Positions 36,701 to 48,352 of a stretch of DNA of 64,000 nucleotides are shown here, piece after piece. The position numbers and the translations under genes were made by a program. Numbering within the stretch: the first letter of the stretch is position 1; every line of letters begins with the position of its first letter. Under the pieces are notes generated by a model. It had not been told where the DNA came from. It saw only the letters and a program-made list of their open reading frames with translations, and did not search any database. This stretch comes from Plectosphaerella cucumerina (Eukaryota > Ascomycota > Sordariomycetes > Glomerellales > Plectosphaerellaceae). The stretch is from contig JAGPXD010000002.1 of NCBI GenBank assembly GCA_020746995.1, positions 434,001-498,000 on the forward strand, in the 5' to 3' direction.

Positions 36701-37195
36701 ACGATGTGGCGGCCAGCGCAGGTCGTCCCCGTCGTCATGGCGAGTGCCCGGTTCTAGACCAGGCTCAAGTCTAGGGTCGCGGCCTGGGCCTGGGCTGAGG
36801 TCGAGGTCGAGGTCGCTATCAAGGTCGAGACGGAGGTCTGGATCGCGGAGACGGGCAGCTGGAGATGGATCGCGGGGGGAGAGCTGGCTGAAGTCGAGAG
36901 TGTCGGTGGCACCTTCAAAGTCGAAGCGCTGGAAGAAGGGGTCGTCGACGATGGAGACGAAGGAGTCGCGGTATGTGTCGGGCACGTCGGCGGCAAGGGA
37001 GCGGTCGCGGAGACGAGGCTCGTCGGAACTTGAATCCGGGGCCGTGAAGGCTTCAGAGAAGTCGAAGGGGGGTGCGGCAGCGGGTGCGGATCGATGGGCC
37101 GCCTGGCGGTCGGCTCTGGGCGAGGACCGCGGCGGGACGCCTGTGCCTTCTGAAGACCTGTAAGCCTGGCGAGCGCCACGGAGTTGGAAGGCCAT
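33740..37195 (-). CDS. Ras-like GTPase domain / RasGEF fusion protein (978 aa)
   Basis: Minus-strand exons: 37195-36665, 36604-36555, 36372-36086, 35936-35727, 35662-33894 and 33829-33740. Residues 1-185 are disordered, with a D/L/S-rich tract. At about 191-345 a Ras-like domain has a good P-loop (GATGVGKS, about 197-204), VDGALIVYDVTKGE and the guanine-specificity motif NKCD (about 304-307), but no DxxG switch II. At about 496-640 is the RasGEF N-terminal (REM) module (VAFGDLVDRLLAL, FLEIFLCLYRKFAAPGELF). The Cdc25-type catalytic domain spans about 730-930 (DIPEDHIAEELTRIDWVMF, NHFNHVAKWT, FMAIAGKLRRLNNYNGLAAILAGI). The protein should activate a Ras-family GTPase. The 60-nt first intron rests on splice signals around an in-frame TGA. 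Confidence 0.85.
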
Positions 37196-40100
37196 GACCG
37201 GCGGCCGGACGTGGTCTCGAAAGAAAGAGCCTGCGGAATGGGGGTGGACGGAGGTAAAGAAGCTGCTTGAGAAAAGGGTATGGGTATGGGAAGGGGGGAG
37301 CGAAGCTAAGATGGAGAAGACATACAGCAAGCACGGGGCCAGCGAAGGGAGAACGGATAATAATAAAAAAGGACAGGGTCGGTACGTCGATGCAGCACCA
37401 CAGCCCAGCGCAGCCTCGAATGTGTGTGCGATGCACCACAGACAGGCAAGGTGCCTGCACGAACGCACGCACGCACGCTGCAGCGAGCGCGGGAGTGGAC
37501 GAAGTGTGTCTGGTGGTGGATATGTGCCGTGCCGCCTGACTAAACTGAGTCTTTTGCAGGGTGAGATGGTGAGCCAAGTGCTCCCTTCTTTTCCCCGTAG
37601 GCTGGTCGGACTGGACCTAGCAAAGCAGCGGTCTACTCACCACGGGACCGGGTTTGACTTGCTTGACACCTGCCTATCGTAACCCACTGTGCCGGGCGGG
37701 CAGGGCAGGGGGGCCGCTCTGCAGCAGAGGATGGCGAAAAAAAAGGAAGCGGGCGGATGGCGGTGGGCAGTGGGCGATGGATGGTCGGCGGACGATAGCA
37801 GTAGCTCCCCTGCACGTCGGCTGCAGGTCGCAAGGGGGAGGTGGAGGGGAGTGGAGGGGCGCTGCGGAAGTTCGGCGGTGTCGGTGGTGTCACTGTCGGC
37901 GATGGACGTCTGGTAGATAATCTGGCTGGATGGTTCGGTCGCGGGGGAGAGGGGATGTAAAAGATGAGAAATGACACGACACGACTCGACACGGACGAGC
38001 GATACGTCAAGCGCCAGACCAGACAGGAAGAGGAGACTGGAACGGAGACAGATGGAGACGGCTCCGGGGGAGCAGGAGGTACATAGGTAGGTCAGGTAGG
38101 GTCTGGTCTGGTCAAGGCAATGACGGACGGACCTGCCTTGACATGGATGGCCGAAGTATTCTCAAGGGACGTGCTAGTCGAGAGTTAATAATATAAGGGG
38201 TCCCCGTTTCGTCGAATGCTCCTTCCCCCCCAGCAGCAGCACGGGCGGACGTGGAAAAGAGACAAGGAAGGGACGACGGAGGACGGGAAAGACGGAGCTG
38301 GAGCTCAGCCTGCATGCATGTCAGTGACCTTGGGAAGGTGCCATACGCATATGCCCCTTGGCAGGGACACACACTCAGACCACGACAGGCAGGCACTTGA
38401 TCATCAGACGAATCATCTTTGCGTTCCAGGACCATCCATCCTTCCTTCCATCACTCCTTCCACCGTCTCCCTGCGCGGGGCAACAAGTTGCTTCCTGCAG
38501 CCTGGTGCTGCTTCCCTTTGGCGCTTCCACGCTAGCAAGGCGAACTATAAAATAGCACACCAATCTGGCAAGTCCAGAGCAGATCGGATCAGGTTTAGAG
38601 GCCCCAAGGCCCGTCGGCTTGGGACATGTCCCCTAGCGGGGGGTGCAGAGGACGCTAACATGCGGCCGAACTCCAGCATCCTTATCCATCCAAGCCATCT
38701 TGCCTCGGCTTGGCCTAGCTGCGAGACGGACGGAAAAGGGTCATGCCACACAAGCTTGAAGCTCGAGTCGAGCTCGAATTCCAAAGCAGCTCCATCATGA
38801 ATCCTCAACGTGGGCCCATTCCATCCCAGCCGGTGCGGCGGTGCCCCTGCTCTTCTTCATCACCCATGTCGTACATGGTCGCAATGAGCACTCGCATCTC
38901 GCCAAGGCCGCAAGGCGTTTGGTCCCCGGCAGTCCGATCGCGCCCACGAAATGGAAAGGGCTCGTTTCATCTCGTCGCCGTCCCCGAAGAGCCAATCACG
39001 CCCACACGCCTCCAGCGGAGCAGAGTCCAGGGTGCCCGCCAGACCCCAAGGAGCCCAGGGATCGCGACCGAAACTCTATTGAGCTTCGGTGCTGAACGGA
39101 GCCCGGTGACCGAAGACAGAATGGACAGGACGCAACAACACCACGAGACATCACAAACAACGGTCACTGGCCAGCTGCTGTTATTCAGCATCGACATGCC
39201 CCGTGCCGCTATTGTGACACGAAATCGGCGTGAGACATCTCATCTTCTTTCAACACGCCGCCTGCGTCATGGCTGGCGCAGGAAGCGAATGGTGGCGGCC
39301 TGCAGTCCAGCAAACTGGACGTCCCACCGTTGGTGGCTTCAGCGGCCGGGCAGAAATGGACGCCCTGGCTGGCAGAACGCTCGAATGGCCAAGAGGGCTC
39401 AAATGTGGCGGCTTGGCCCTCAGATAAGACAAGGCATGACACGACATGACAAACCAGACCAAGGAGAGTACTGTAGAACGCCCAACTGCCAACGTCCCTC
39501 CCGGCCACTCCAGCCTCACTCGTCGGGCAATACATTGGAAACCATGGACAAACAGCCGGCGGTGCGGAGATGCCGGGACTGTCCGAGCGAACAAAGCAGC
39601 GTCCAAGTCAGCAGGACGGGACGCGACGGCCGGGCCACGGACTCGGTCGGACACGGCGCGAGCCTCGTCAAAGTCCGCGCGGGCGACGGTGCTATACACT
39701 GTCCTGGGCTGGAGCGGACTTGGTGTGTTGCTGGGCGCCGGCTGCTGTCAAGCGCGGTTGAAGTTGGGTGCTGCCCCTCGAGGCGCGCGTCTGAACTCCA
39801 AGTCGAACCTTGAATCTCGGAGCGCCCACCGCCGGCACGCGACCAGAACACCGAGGGACTGGATTGACGGGCCCAACTCCACAAGTCTCTACCGCACTGG
39901 AAGACGCCATGTGCCCCCGCATGACACAAGGTGTGAACCAGCAGACGAGAGACCGAGGCAACGTGCTCTTACGATGACATTCTGCTGCCGTGCCGCCTTG
40001 AACCCCGCCCGCCGCCCAGGACATGTACATGGACCGTCTCGTACATGCACATGCAAGCCTCCTTCTTGGACGAGGGCGCCTCCTACCTCTATCGTCGCTA

Positions 40101-40566
40101 ATACGCCGCCCGTCTTCTCTGCCTCGAACACTGGCCTCTGGATGAGACTTTTAAGGACAGCCGGCCAAGGCCAAGATGAGCGGCGCGAAACAAGATAAAG
40201 ATACCTGTGCCAGAGTGAAACGAGGGGCTTGCGATTGTCCCACGGGGAAATGAATCCTCTGAGACGTCAAAGTCCAGAACCCAACCCTGCCTGAAAAGGT
40301 GGAGGAGGTGTGGGATGGAGGTGCCGAACTGGGTCAGGTGTTCCTGAAGCTCCATTGCCGCTTTAATCAGCCTCGCACTATTCATGCCAGTATGCATACG
40401 AGTAGCAGTGGTATTCATTTATCAGTGGCCGTTGCTATCTCGCCCGATCGATAAGCGACGCGGATCTCCTCCGGACCCACCAGGCCACGGGCCGGTGTCC
40501 GGTGTGCTGCACGTCAGACCTCAACTTTCACTTCAGACCGTCCTCCCTCCCAACACCCGAACCTAC
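37196..40566. other. 3.4 kb gene-free region upstream of the RasGEF gene
   Basis: No gene recognised. The longest frames (38743-39813 and 39446-40198, +) have compositions like translated non-coding DNA and overlap equally open frames on the other strand. It may hold a long RasGEF leader/promoter. A GCAC/ACGC dinucleotide-like tract lies at about 37,461-37,480. Confidence 0.4.
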
Positions 40567-42552
40567 TCAAAACTTGCTCAGGTCGGCCCCCCAGCGCAGA
40601 ATCTCGTCATCAAACTCCGCGGCGTGCTTGCCCTTGCCGCCCCCGAAAGGCGAAAACATGAAGAGGTGCCAAGCCTCCCTCAGCATCTTCTTCCCCAGCA
40701 GCCAGCGCATGACGGACCCGTATGCGCTGTCCAAAGCGCCCGAGATCCACGCGTGGTGGGCGCTGAGAGCTTCGCCGGACATGGCAAACTTGTTCTTGCA
40801 GAAGTTTCGGAGGAAGCGCGGGTACAGGTGGCCGAACTGACCCGGGCCGAAGAGGGCAAACGCGCCACCAGTGTACGGGTCGTGCGACCAGGCCCATGCA
40901 TGGTGTGCTGCATAGTCATCCCAGAGCTTTTCAAAGGTCGGCGCATTGGGCTGACCCGCCCACAGCTTGACGAGGTCCCGGAGGCAGAGGGCGACGATGG
41001 GGTCTGATCTCTGCGGCGCCGACTTGGAATAGTCGGGCACCAGGGAAGCCATGCGCGTGGCGTCCTGGGCCCAGGTGTAGGACACAATGAGCACGGCGGG
41101 GCTGTCTTCGCCATCATCCCACGATGGGTAGACGACGTTGCTGATGGGCAGGTCCGACTGGGACACGCCGCCCCAACGGTCGGGGCTGCGGTAGAAGCCC
41201 TTCCACCACCGCGTCTTGAATTTGATGGCGACCTTTGTGGCGCGATCGTAGCTGAGCGCGCGGATGCCCGTGATCACCTCGTCCGGGAGCTCGAGGCCCG
41301 CGAGGTCCATGCGCTGCAGAGGGCCCATGGCAGTCGTGCTGAAGACCATGTCGTACTGCTGGGTGGGCAGGGCATTGCCGGCCGCGTCTGTGGTGCTGAC
41401 GTCGATGCTGGAGCGGTCGGCGGAGATGCCCATGGCCACGACGGGCGTTGAAAGCGAAATTTTGACGGGGGGCGACTCCCTCTTGACCTTGGGCCAGGTC
41501 GTGCTCTGGACCTGTGCCGCCATGGCCTTTGTCACCTCGGACATGCCGCCCTCGACGCGGAACCAGGGGCTCTTGGACGCCTGCTGGAAGTCGATGTAGT
41601 CAAAGAGCGTCTCGGTCAGGGCCTGGTCGAACAAGCCCGTGGAGCTTGCGGGTGTCAGCGTGGATCGCCGGGGACAGGGCCATGGTCAGCTCACGTATCG
41701 CTCAGCTCGCCCAGCATGGTCTGCTCGTAGGTCAAACCAGCCTTCTGCATCAGGAAGTTCCTAGTCGACAGGTTGTCATTGCCTTCGATGAAGTACTTGA
41801 TTTTGCTGATCTCGAGGTCTCGGAGGACATGCACGATGGCAGTCTCGAACTTACTGCCACTATAGGGAAGTCAGCTTGATTCGGGCCGTCAAATAAGGAA
41901 AAAAGGCACGGACTCTGGCGTTTTGGTGTTGGAGTTCCAGTAGCTCGTCGGCTCATACGGCTTCTTGGTTGATGGGTCGTCTTTGACGCGATAGACATAC
42001 TCGACCAGCTTGTCGGGCATATTCAGCAGCTCCTTGTTCCGGATGAGGTTCTTGGTGCTGGGGGGCTGCTTAGCGACCAAACCTTGAAGACCAAGGGGTG
42101 TCGGAGCATGGGCTTGCTTACGAGTTCATGCTGTCAATGTCGGGGATTCTCATGGAACCCATATCATAGTAGTCGTGCTTGCAGGGGTAGGAGTCTTTGA
42201 ACGGGTGCGTGGCGCATCGGCCGCCGACGTGGTCCGAGGCCTCGAGGATCTCGACGTTTGTAATGCCGAGCCACTTGAGCATCATGGCGGTGTACAGGCC
42301 GGCGGCGCCGGCGCCCACGATGCATACGCGCCCGTTGTAGCTGCTGCCCTGGAGGCCTTCATGGTCCTCGGACTCGTCATGGGGTGTGAGTGGGTACGGG
42401 GGGAGGGTTTCGTACTCCTTGTTTTCAGGGTTGTTCTTGGACAGCTTCTTGGAGAGATAAGTGTTGATGTAGTGCTTTGCCGCCGCGGCACGGAGGCCGG
42501 AAGGGGCCTCTGGAAGGATGCTGGGCGGCATGCTTGGGAAGCGGGTGGCCAT
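40567..42552 (-). CDS. L-amino-acid oxidase / flavin monoamine oxidase family (605 aa)
   Basis: Minus-strand exons 42552-42122, 42057-41914, 41859-41695 and 41644-40567. The FAD-binding Rossmann motif is VCIVGAGAAGLYTAMML (GAGAAG at 80-85), followed by NVEILEASDHVGGRC. The middle exon carries the MGSMRIPDID motif typical of fungal L-amino-acid oxidases. The C-terminal part has WWKGFY, GGVSQSDLPISNVVYPSW and YTGGAFALFGPGQF, also of this group. These enzymes oxidatively deaminate amino acids, releasing ammonium, a 2-oxo acid and peroxide, often to scavenge nitrogen. No signal peptide is evident. The second intron has an unusual GTCCGT donor, chosen because only it keeps the frame. Confidence 0.88.
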
Positions 42553-43911
42553 GGCGATGATGGTGAGTGAAGCGGGAAGTAGGTGGTGATGTTTTGAGAG
42601 TGTTTTGTCTATCTTTGGTTCTCGTCATGGGCAGAGCAGACTGCTTATATGAGTTTACAAGAGACTGGCCGTGTACTCACAATATGTCGGCCTTCACCTT
42701 TTCCTCCTTCTAGCGAAAGCCATGACCTTGACGCAGATCTTGCCCGCATGCTGTTTCTCAATATTCCCCCGTGGCTGGCTGACCGCCGTGAGCGGTGATG
42801 CCCGGCCAATTGCACTGCCATATTTCACAACTGATAACGACGAGAGGGGCCCAGGCCCAAGCCCACAGATGCAGTCTCCCAGAGATGTGTTAGTGTCTGC
42901 CCGCATTTCAGTATCCCGCCAGCTGATACATCGAAAAAACGAAGCTGAACTACAGCGCTCTTCTGCAGGCGACAGAAGTTGGTACGGTTCGGGCCGTTGC
43001 GTCCACTCAACGTCGAATCAAATCGCGTTGCCCTGCAGGCTGGGGTAGTATTCTCAGCTGAGGGTCAGGCAGATGGTGGGGTAGCACGTTGAGTGTCTGC
43101 AAAGCGCAACTATGCGGGCAAAATGTAGGCAAGGGATGGGAGGGACTAGACTTGACAATGAGAGAGTCGCATTTCTGTTGGGCCTAGGAGAGACCACCAG
43201 AGATGGACTTGTGCCATGCTATCATACAAAGTTCAGGGGCTCAATGCGTACTCGCACTAACATCAAGGTGTCAGGCTGGCGGCCACCCACTCTCCTTGCC
43301 AACAGGGGTCTGTCAGCTCCCTCTCTCCAGCCTCACGCGAGGACCCAAGTATCCCAGATCGCCTGCTCATAAGGCTCTCGCCATTTTGGGCAGATGGCCT
43401 CCAAGGATCTCATTCCAGCTCATTCACATGAAACAAATAGGCTTCCGTCAACATGACGGCCGCATCCTGCCCGGTCAGGGGAAGTCATCCGCCGAAGCGA
43501 AGGATATAGGTAGCCCGGTCCCCAAAGTGCAGGTCGGCGAGCGGCTACATCTCTACGGCCTGACCAATAGCACACCGATACTCAGATACTGGTGGCTACG
43601 TTCCTCCCAGCTTGGCGGCTAACAAATGGAGTCATGTCACACAGGCGACTGGAGCCATACATGTGGGTGTCTATTTGGGGAGGTATTCAAGTCAGGCTGC
43701 GGCCAAAACTTCCAGCCGTCGTACCACCCACCCCTTGCCATTCAGCCCCGGGCTGGATGACCGTTTGATTGTCTTGTCCCCTCGTCCCTCGTCTTCCATC
43801 TTCCTTCTTCCCGTCCTTCATCGTAGCACAGTCCCCGCCGAAGCGACGCCCCTGATCACCAGAGTTTCCCAAACCTAAATTCAGCTATCGAAAGGTGGAC
43901 GACTCGCAGAG
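42553..43911. other. Divergent intergenic region, amino-acid oxidase / Kelch protein
   Basis: 1.36 kb without a recognisable gene; presumably two promoters. GATA core motifs occur several times (for example 42,833-42,836 and 43,503-43,506), but this is little above chance. Confidence 0.4.
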
Positions 43912-45923
43912 ATGATATTTATTTCAACGAGCAACCCCCTGTTTGCCATCACCGCAATCGTCATGATCGCCGGCGCCGTCAGCGGGGAGGCTCAGGGGCA
44001 TCAGTCTCGGCCCGCAAGCAAAGACATCGAGTCGCGTCAAGACAGATCGAGTAACAACCCGGAGACTTCCAAGTTCCGGCGGCGGGCACACGGCGTAGGT
44101 AGGAGATGACAATCATCATCGCAGACCTTTGAAAAGTATGGCATCTAACTGGCATGTTTCTGCCGCATCTTAGTCGCCGTGTTCGGCGACCGCATCTACT
44201 ACGATGGGGGCTCGGTCTCTGGGACCGGTTCTTCTAGCAGTCCACCGTTTAGTCCGAGTATGTCTTCAACCCTCGAGCGTCTTTTATCACCCCCTAGATC
44301 TTCTCTGCTGACTTCTGATTGTGACAGCAAACTCCACCCTCTACATAGACCTGTCAAAGTCTTGGTCACCGGCCAGTGTCCCCATTTCGGAGATCGCAAG
44401 ACCGAAGCCTCCCTCCACGGCCCAGTCCATCATCATCGACAAGTACTCCGAGTGCTTCCTTGCTTGGGGCGGCATACCTGCTCCGAGCTCTCCAGAGCTT
44501 TGGAGATTCTGCAACAGTGGTGGGGGCGACCGAGCCGCTTGGGAAAAACTACCCTCGAAAAGCGACTTCGGCGACTATTCGCGCCTCGCCCATACCGCCT
44601 ATGCCAGCACGAAAGATTCCGGATTCGCCTTTGGAGGCAGGATCAATGATCCGGACTCCGGGGAATGGCTCGAGAGCTCAGATCAGTACGTGTCTTACAA
44701 CTTCACGAGCAAGGCATGGGCATCGCACAACCTTCCTGGTTCTCTGTCCAGCATCGAAGATCGTACTCTATGGGGCGCCAAAGCTGTCTTCGTGCCCAAA
44801 TACGGCACGAATGGTCTTGTATTCCTCCTGGGGGGGATCAGTGGGCAGCGGGCCCAGGTGAAAGATGGGGATGCCTATTCAGGATTCAAGACCGTCCATT
44901 TTCTGGATCCCGTGACGAGAGTCTGGCACGAGCAGGAAACTACCGCCACCAGCGACGGGTTTCCGAAAGGACGCTACGGGCACTGCGCTGTTGGTGTTGC
45001 GGGCGCGGACAGCACATATGAAATGTAAGTCGATATTACCCAAACCCCATTTCTTCCACACATCAGACGTCTAGATAGGTGGACAAAAGTAAGAGGCTTA
45101 CTAGTAGTCAACTCGTAAAGCTACATGTTCGGGGGCGCAAACAACAACGAGTCAACCGTTGACGACACCGTACACGTCCTGAGTCTCCCGTCCTTCACCT
45201 GGTCCCTCGCAGACAGCTTGAGCGTCGGCGAGAAAGCAGCAAGATACGGACAAGCATGTGCAGTCGTCGGGAACAGCCAGCTTTTGACATGGGGCGGTCT
45301 GGGCTGGGGCGAGTGGGTTGATACCTACCTTGTGCCCGATCCATTCGACCAGGGGCTCGGTATCTTTGATCTCAACACCCTCAAAAAGGCGCCCGGGTAC
45401 GACGCCGAAGCTGCCCCGTACAGCGCACACAGCGATGTTGTTCATGCGTAAGCACCGACTTTAACACAATTGTGACTTTATCGTCGAAGTGAAGGCATAG
45501 CTGACCCAAGATGGCAGGCGGAACACGCGACCCACGCCTGCAGAGTGGTCCTCGCCCGAAGTGAGCGACTTGTTTGAGACCATCAGAGCCGAAGAGCCTG
45601 TCGAGGACGGCCCGCAGCCATCTTCGACACCGGTGGGCGCCATAGTCGGGGGTGTGGTCGGTGGTATTGCGCTGGTCGCCATCGCGGCGGCCGTCTGGTT
45701 CTTTCTATTGAGGCGGCGGAGGACGAGAATGAGATCGCCCCCGGACGCGCACGAAGAAGACTCGGCAGCAGCCAAGACGACGCAGTATGAGCCTGTACCG
45801 GAGTTGGTGTCACCCCCAGCCGAATTGCATGACCAGTATCGGCCGGCAGAGATGACGGGTCAGGGCAAGGAGCCCCCGCGGCAGGTACACGAGATGGATG
45901 GAGGGTATGCCAACCGGTCATGA
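43912..45923 (+). CDS. Kelch-type beta-propeller membrane protein with signal peptide
   Basis: Exons 43912-44098, 44174-44257, 44328-45024, 45121-45447 and 45518-45923 give 566 residues. The N-terminal 25 residues are a signal peptide (hydrophobic LFAITAIVMIAGAVSG). A propeller follows with Kelch-like elements: VAVFGDRIYYDGG, CFLAWGGI, GFAFGGRI, NGLVFLLGGISG, GRYGHCAVGVAG, YMFGGANN, LLTWGGLGWG. One transmembrane helix at about 472-495 (GAIVGGVVGGIALVAIAAAVWFFLL) ends in RRRRTR, so the propeller should face outside with a 70-residue acidic/Pro-rich cytoplasmic tail. Such type I Kelch proteins are common in filamentous ascomycetes; their role is unknown. The first intron donor GTAGGA is weak and was chosen by phase. 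Confidence 0.82.
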
Positions 45924-45963
45924 CCTGGCCCATCTTGTTCTCAAGGATACTCCAATTACGTAG

Positions 45964-47814
45964 CTACAGATAGTAACGGAAAGACTTGTTCTCCCAATCC
46001 GTCTCGTCAACCTCGCGCATGGCCTCGACCTGTGGCTGCGCAGCGTTCTTCGCCTCTGGATCGATGTTGGCACCCTGCTCCCTGTCCCGCCGCTTGTTCT
46101 CCCAGACAAGGTACTGCCTGAACGCCAGAACGAGCCCAATAACGATACAGTAGATGACGAGCAGAGCCGTAAACGCCGTCTGTACACATGTCTGTCAGCT
46201 TTCCCTTCTTCGCTCCACTGCCAATGAGTCAAATACCTGATAGTTGGGCGCCTCGGCGGCGACGAAGAACTGTGGCCCGGCTATGTTGCCTGCGCAGTAA
46301 CCGATGAAGAAGACAGCGTTGACGGTAGCCTTTTTCGTGAAGCCAGCCACGTTGCTAGAGATGAGACTCAGCATGAGCGGGAAGATGTTGGTCGAAGCCA
46401 CTAGAACCAGTACACCGGCGTAGCGGCCTGCCTGCATAGAGCGTGGTAGCTGGCGTATAAGGACGACGCCAGCGAGGGCGATAGCGGTGCCGCCCGCGGT
46501 GATGAGGCATCTTGATCGACGCAGCTTGCTGGCGAGCACGACGGACGTGAGGATGACTATGAACTGGAAGGCGGCAATGGGAAGACCCAGGAGGAGAGTC
46601 TGGCGGGTGCTGTAACCGAGGCCGGATATGATGAGAGAAGTGAACTGTGCTGGTCAGCTGGAAGTTCAGAGGGGCGACGGGAAAAGGGGGTAGAGGCCTA
46701 CATTGGAGATGACACCGTTGCTCAGGCATGAGACGGTCATGATGGTGAACTGGAACCATGTCTTGGGATCTCTGAGAGCCTCGATAAACTGGGAGTGTGA
46801 CCACTTGTTGGTCTTGAAGCTGCGCTGTGTCTTCTGGGGTCGCAGGGTGGCGAAGGCGCGCTGATCCGGCTTGAGGAACCAGGCCGTGCCAGGGGCGTCG
46901 GGGAGGAAGACTAGCAGCACGATGCCCCAGATGGCAGTCAAGATGCCAAGGATAACAAAGAGCCACTGTAGTTGTTCAGTCAGCTCTGGCCCTCCTTCTC
47001 TTCTGTCAATAATTTAGGGCAGTGAAGGTTTGTACGCACCCTCCAAGCAGCAAGAGGCCCTCCTGTGATGAAGGAGCAGCCATATGCGATGAGGGCACCA
47101 CAGACACCGCCGAGAGAGTTTCCCAGGAACCAGATGCCGTGGCGCGCGGCGTGCTCGGATGGCTTATACCACAGGCCCGTAACGAGGGTGAATCCGGGGC
47201 TGATAGTGCTCTCGAATGCGCCGAGGAGGACTCGAAGGATGCAGAGGCCGACGAAGTTGCTAGCAGCGCCGTGACAGCTGAGGATCACGGCCCATATGAC
47301 GCTATTGCAGGGTCAGACTTGCATTGGCAAAAGTAGAGAACTGGCCCTACATTGATGCTGCCATGGTCTTGGCGAGTGGTAGCTTGACCAACAGGACGGA
47401 GACAGGGTAATTGGCGACAAGGTAGCCGAAATAGAAGGCACTATTGAGCCAGGAAAACTGCTGGCCGGCGAGTTTCTGGGCGACATGTCAGGCCTGGATG
47501 AAGGGAAAAGGGGGACTGGCTCGATTTCAGACTCACGGTGTCCTTGATGATGCCGAGGATAGCAGCGTTCCCTAGGCTGGTCTTGTCGAGGAATTGGAGC
47601 AGATAGGTGACGACGAGGAGCGGCAGAAGACTATGGGGAAGTTATTAGAAGTAGAAGAATATCGAGAGAAGATGACAGGTACTTACAACATGTCGATCCT
47701 CCTGAGGATGGGTTGCTCTTCAACCTCAAGTGCTTCCATCTCAATGTCGCCTTGGCTACAGGCAGAGGGGGACTTTTCGATCCCACCCTTGACGTCGTCC
47801 ACTGTCGAGGACAT
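45964..47814 (-). CDS. MFS transporter, Dal5/anion:cation symporter type (498 aa)
   Basis: Minus-strand exons 47814-47687, 47630-47537, 47475-47351, 47301-47040, 46965-46702, 46644-46237 and 46179-45964. After an acidic N-terminus, RRIDMFLLPLLVVTYLLQFLDKTSLGNAAILGI is the first-helix signature of allantoate permease (Dal5)-type carriers for allantoate, dipeptides, nicotinate or similar acids. Other family marks are QFSWLNSAFYFGYLVANYP, ILRVLLGAFESTISPGF and a C-terminal YLVWENKRRD. About twelve hydrophobic segments are present. It is transcribed away from the neighbouring Zn2Cys6 regulator. Only 40 bp separate its stop codon from that of the Kelch gene, which converges on it. The substrate cannot be read from sequence. 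Confidence 0.9.
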
Positions 47815-48352
47815 GGTTGCTTAGAGGGGTGTTTGCTTGATTGTGATGGGATGGCTAAAGAAAAGGGGAACTGTGAGCCCTCGTGGTAGTGCCTGGAGAA
47901 CAGAAGAGGCAGTGAGATGGCTCTGCCCCAAGACAACACAACCAAGTTGCATGCTGAACACTGTTCGTCTTTATAGAACGAGGCCAGTTTCTCGTCGGCC
48001 CTGACATCGGCGACGCTTATCATGTCCTTCCCCAGATATCGCCGACTGAGATACGGATAGAGGAGCGAGGTCAGGATGTTCCCCACACGCACCACTCCCG
48101 CACTTGTGCTGCTGGGGATGCGCTGGTGGAGGCCCGGGCAGCGAACCGTCGTCAAGGGGGCGAGTTGTGATTGGACGTTCTTGACGACGGGATCAGCCCG
48201 GCTATCGACACGGGACCCGGACTGGGAGGCCGGCAGGTCAAGGGCAGCTATTGGTGTCCCCTGTGTCAGTCGTCAACTTCATCTTCGTTACGCCGTGGCC
48301 CTCCCCGCTTCTCTGCCCGGGCATCTCAACCTACGATTGACACTGTTAGTAA
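47815..48352. promoter_or_regulatory. Bidirectional promoter between MFS transporter and Zn2Cys6 regulator
   Basis: 538 bp separate the two start codons. It holds two CGG inverted repeats of the type bound by Zn2Cys6 dimers (CGG-N7-CCG at 48188-48200; CGG-N9-CCG at 48218-48232). It also holds two HGATAR-type GATA sites on the minus strand (TTATCA at 48017-48022; CTATCG at 48202-48207) of the kind used by nitrogen regulators such as AreA/Nit2. Occupancy is inference. Confidence 0.4.
48188..48232. promoter_or_regulatory. Candidate Zn2Cys6 binding sites (CGG inverted repeats)
   Basis: CGG-N7-CCG (48188-48200) and CGG-N9-CCG (48218-48232) lie 17 bp apart, about 120-165 bp before the regulator's ATG. 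Such short motifs occur by chance in GC-rich DNA, so the case rests on position. Confidence 0.3.

Noticed and set aside
38743..39813. 356-codon plus-strand open frame
   Set aside because: No domain and a composition rich in Arg/Ser/Pro/Gln like translated non-coding DNA. Opposite-strand frames are open over the same bases, and no plausible splice partners extend it.
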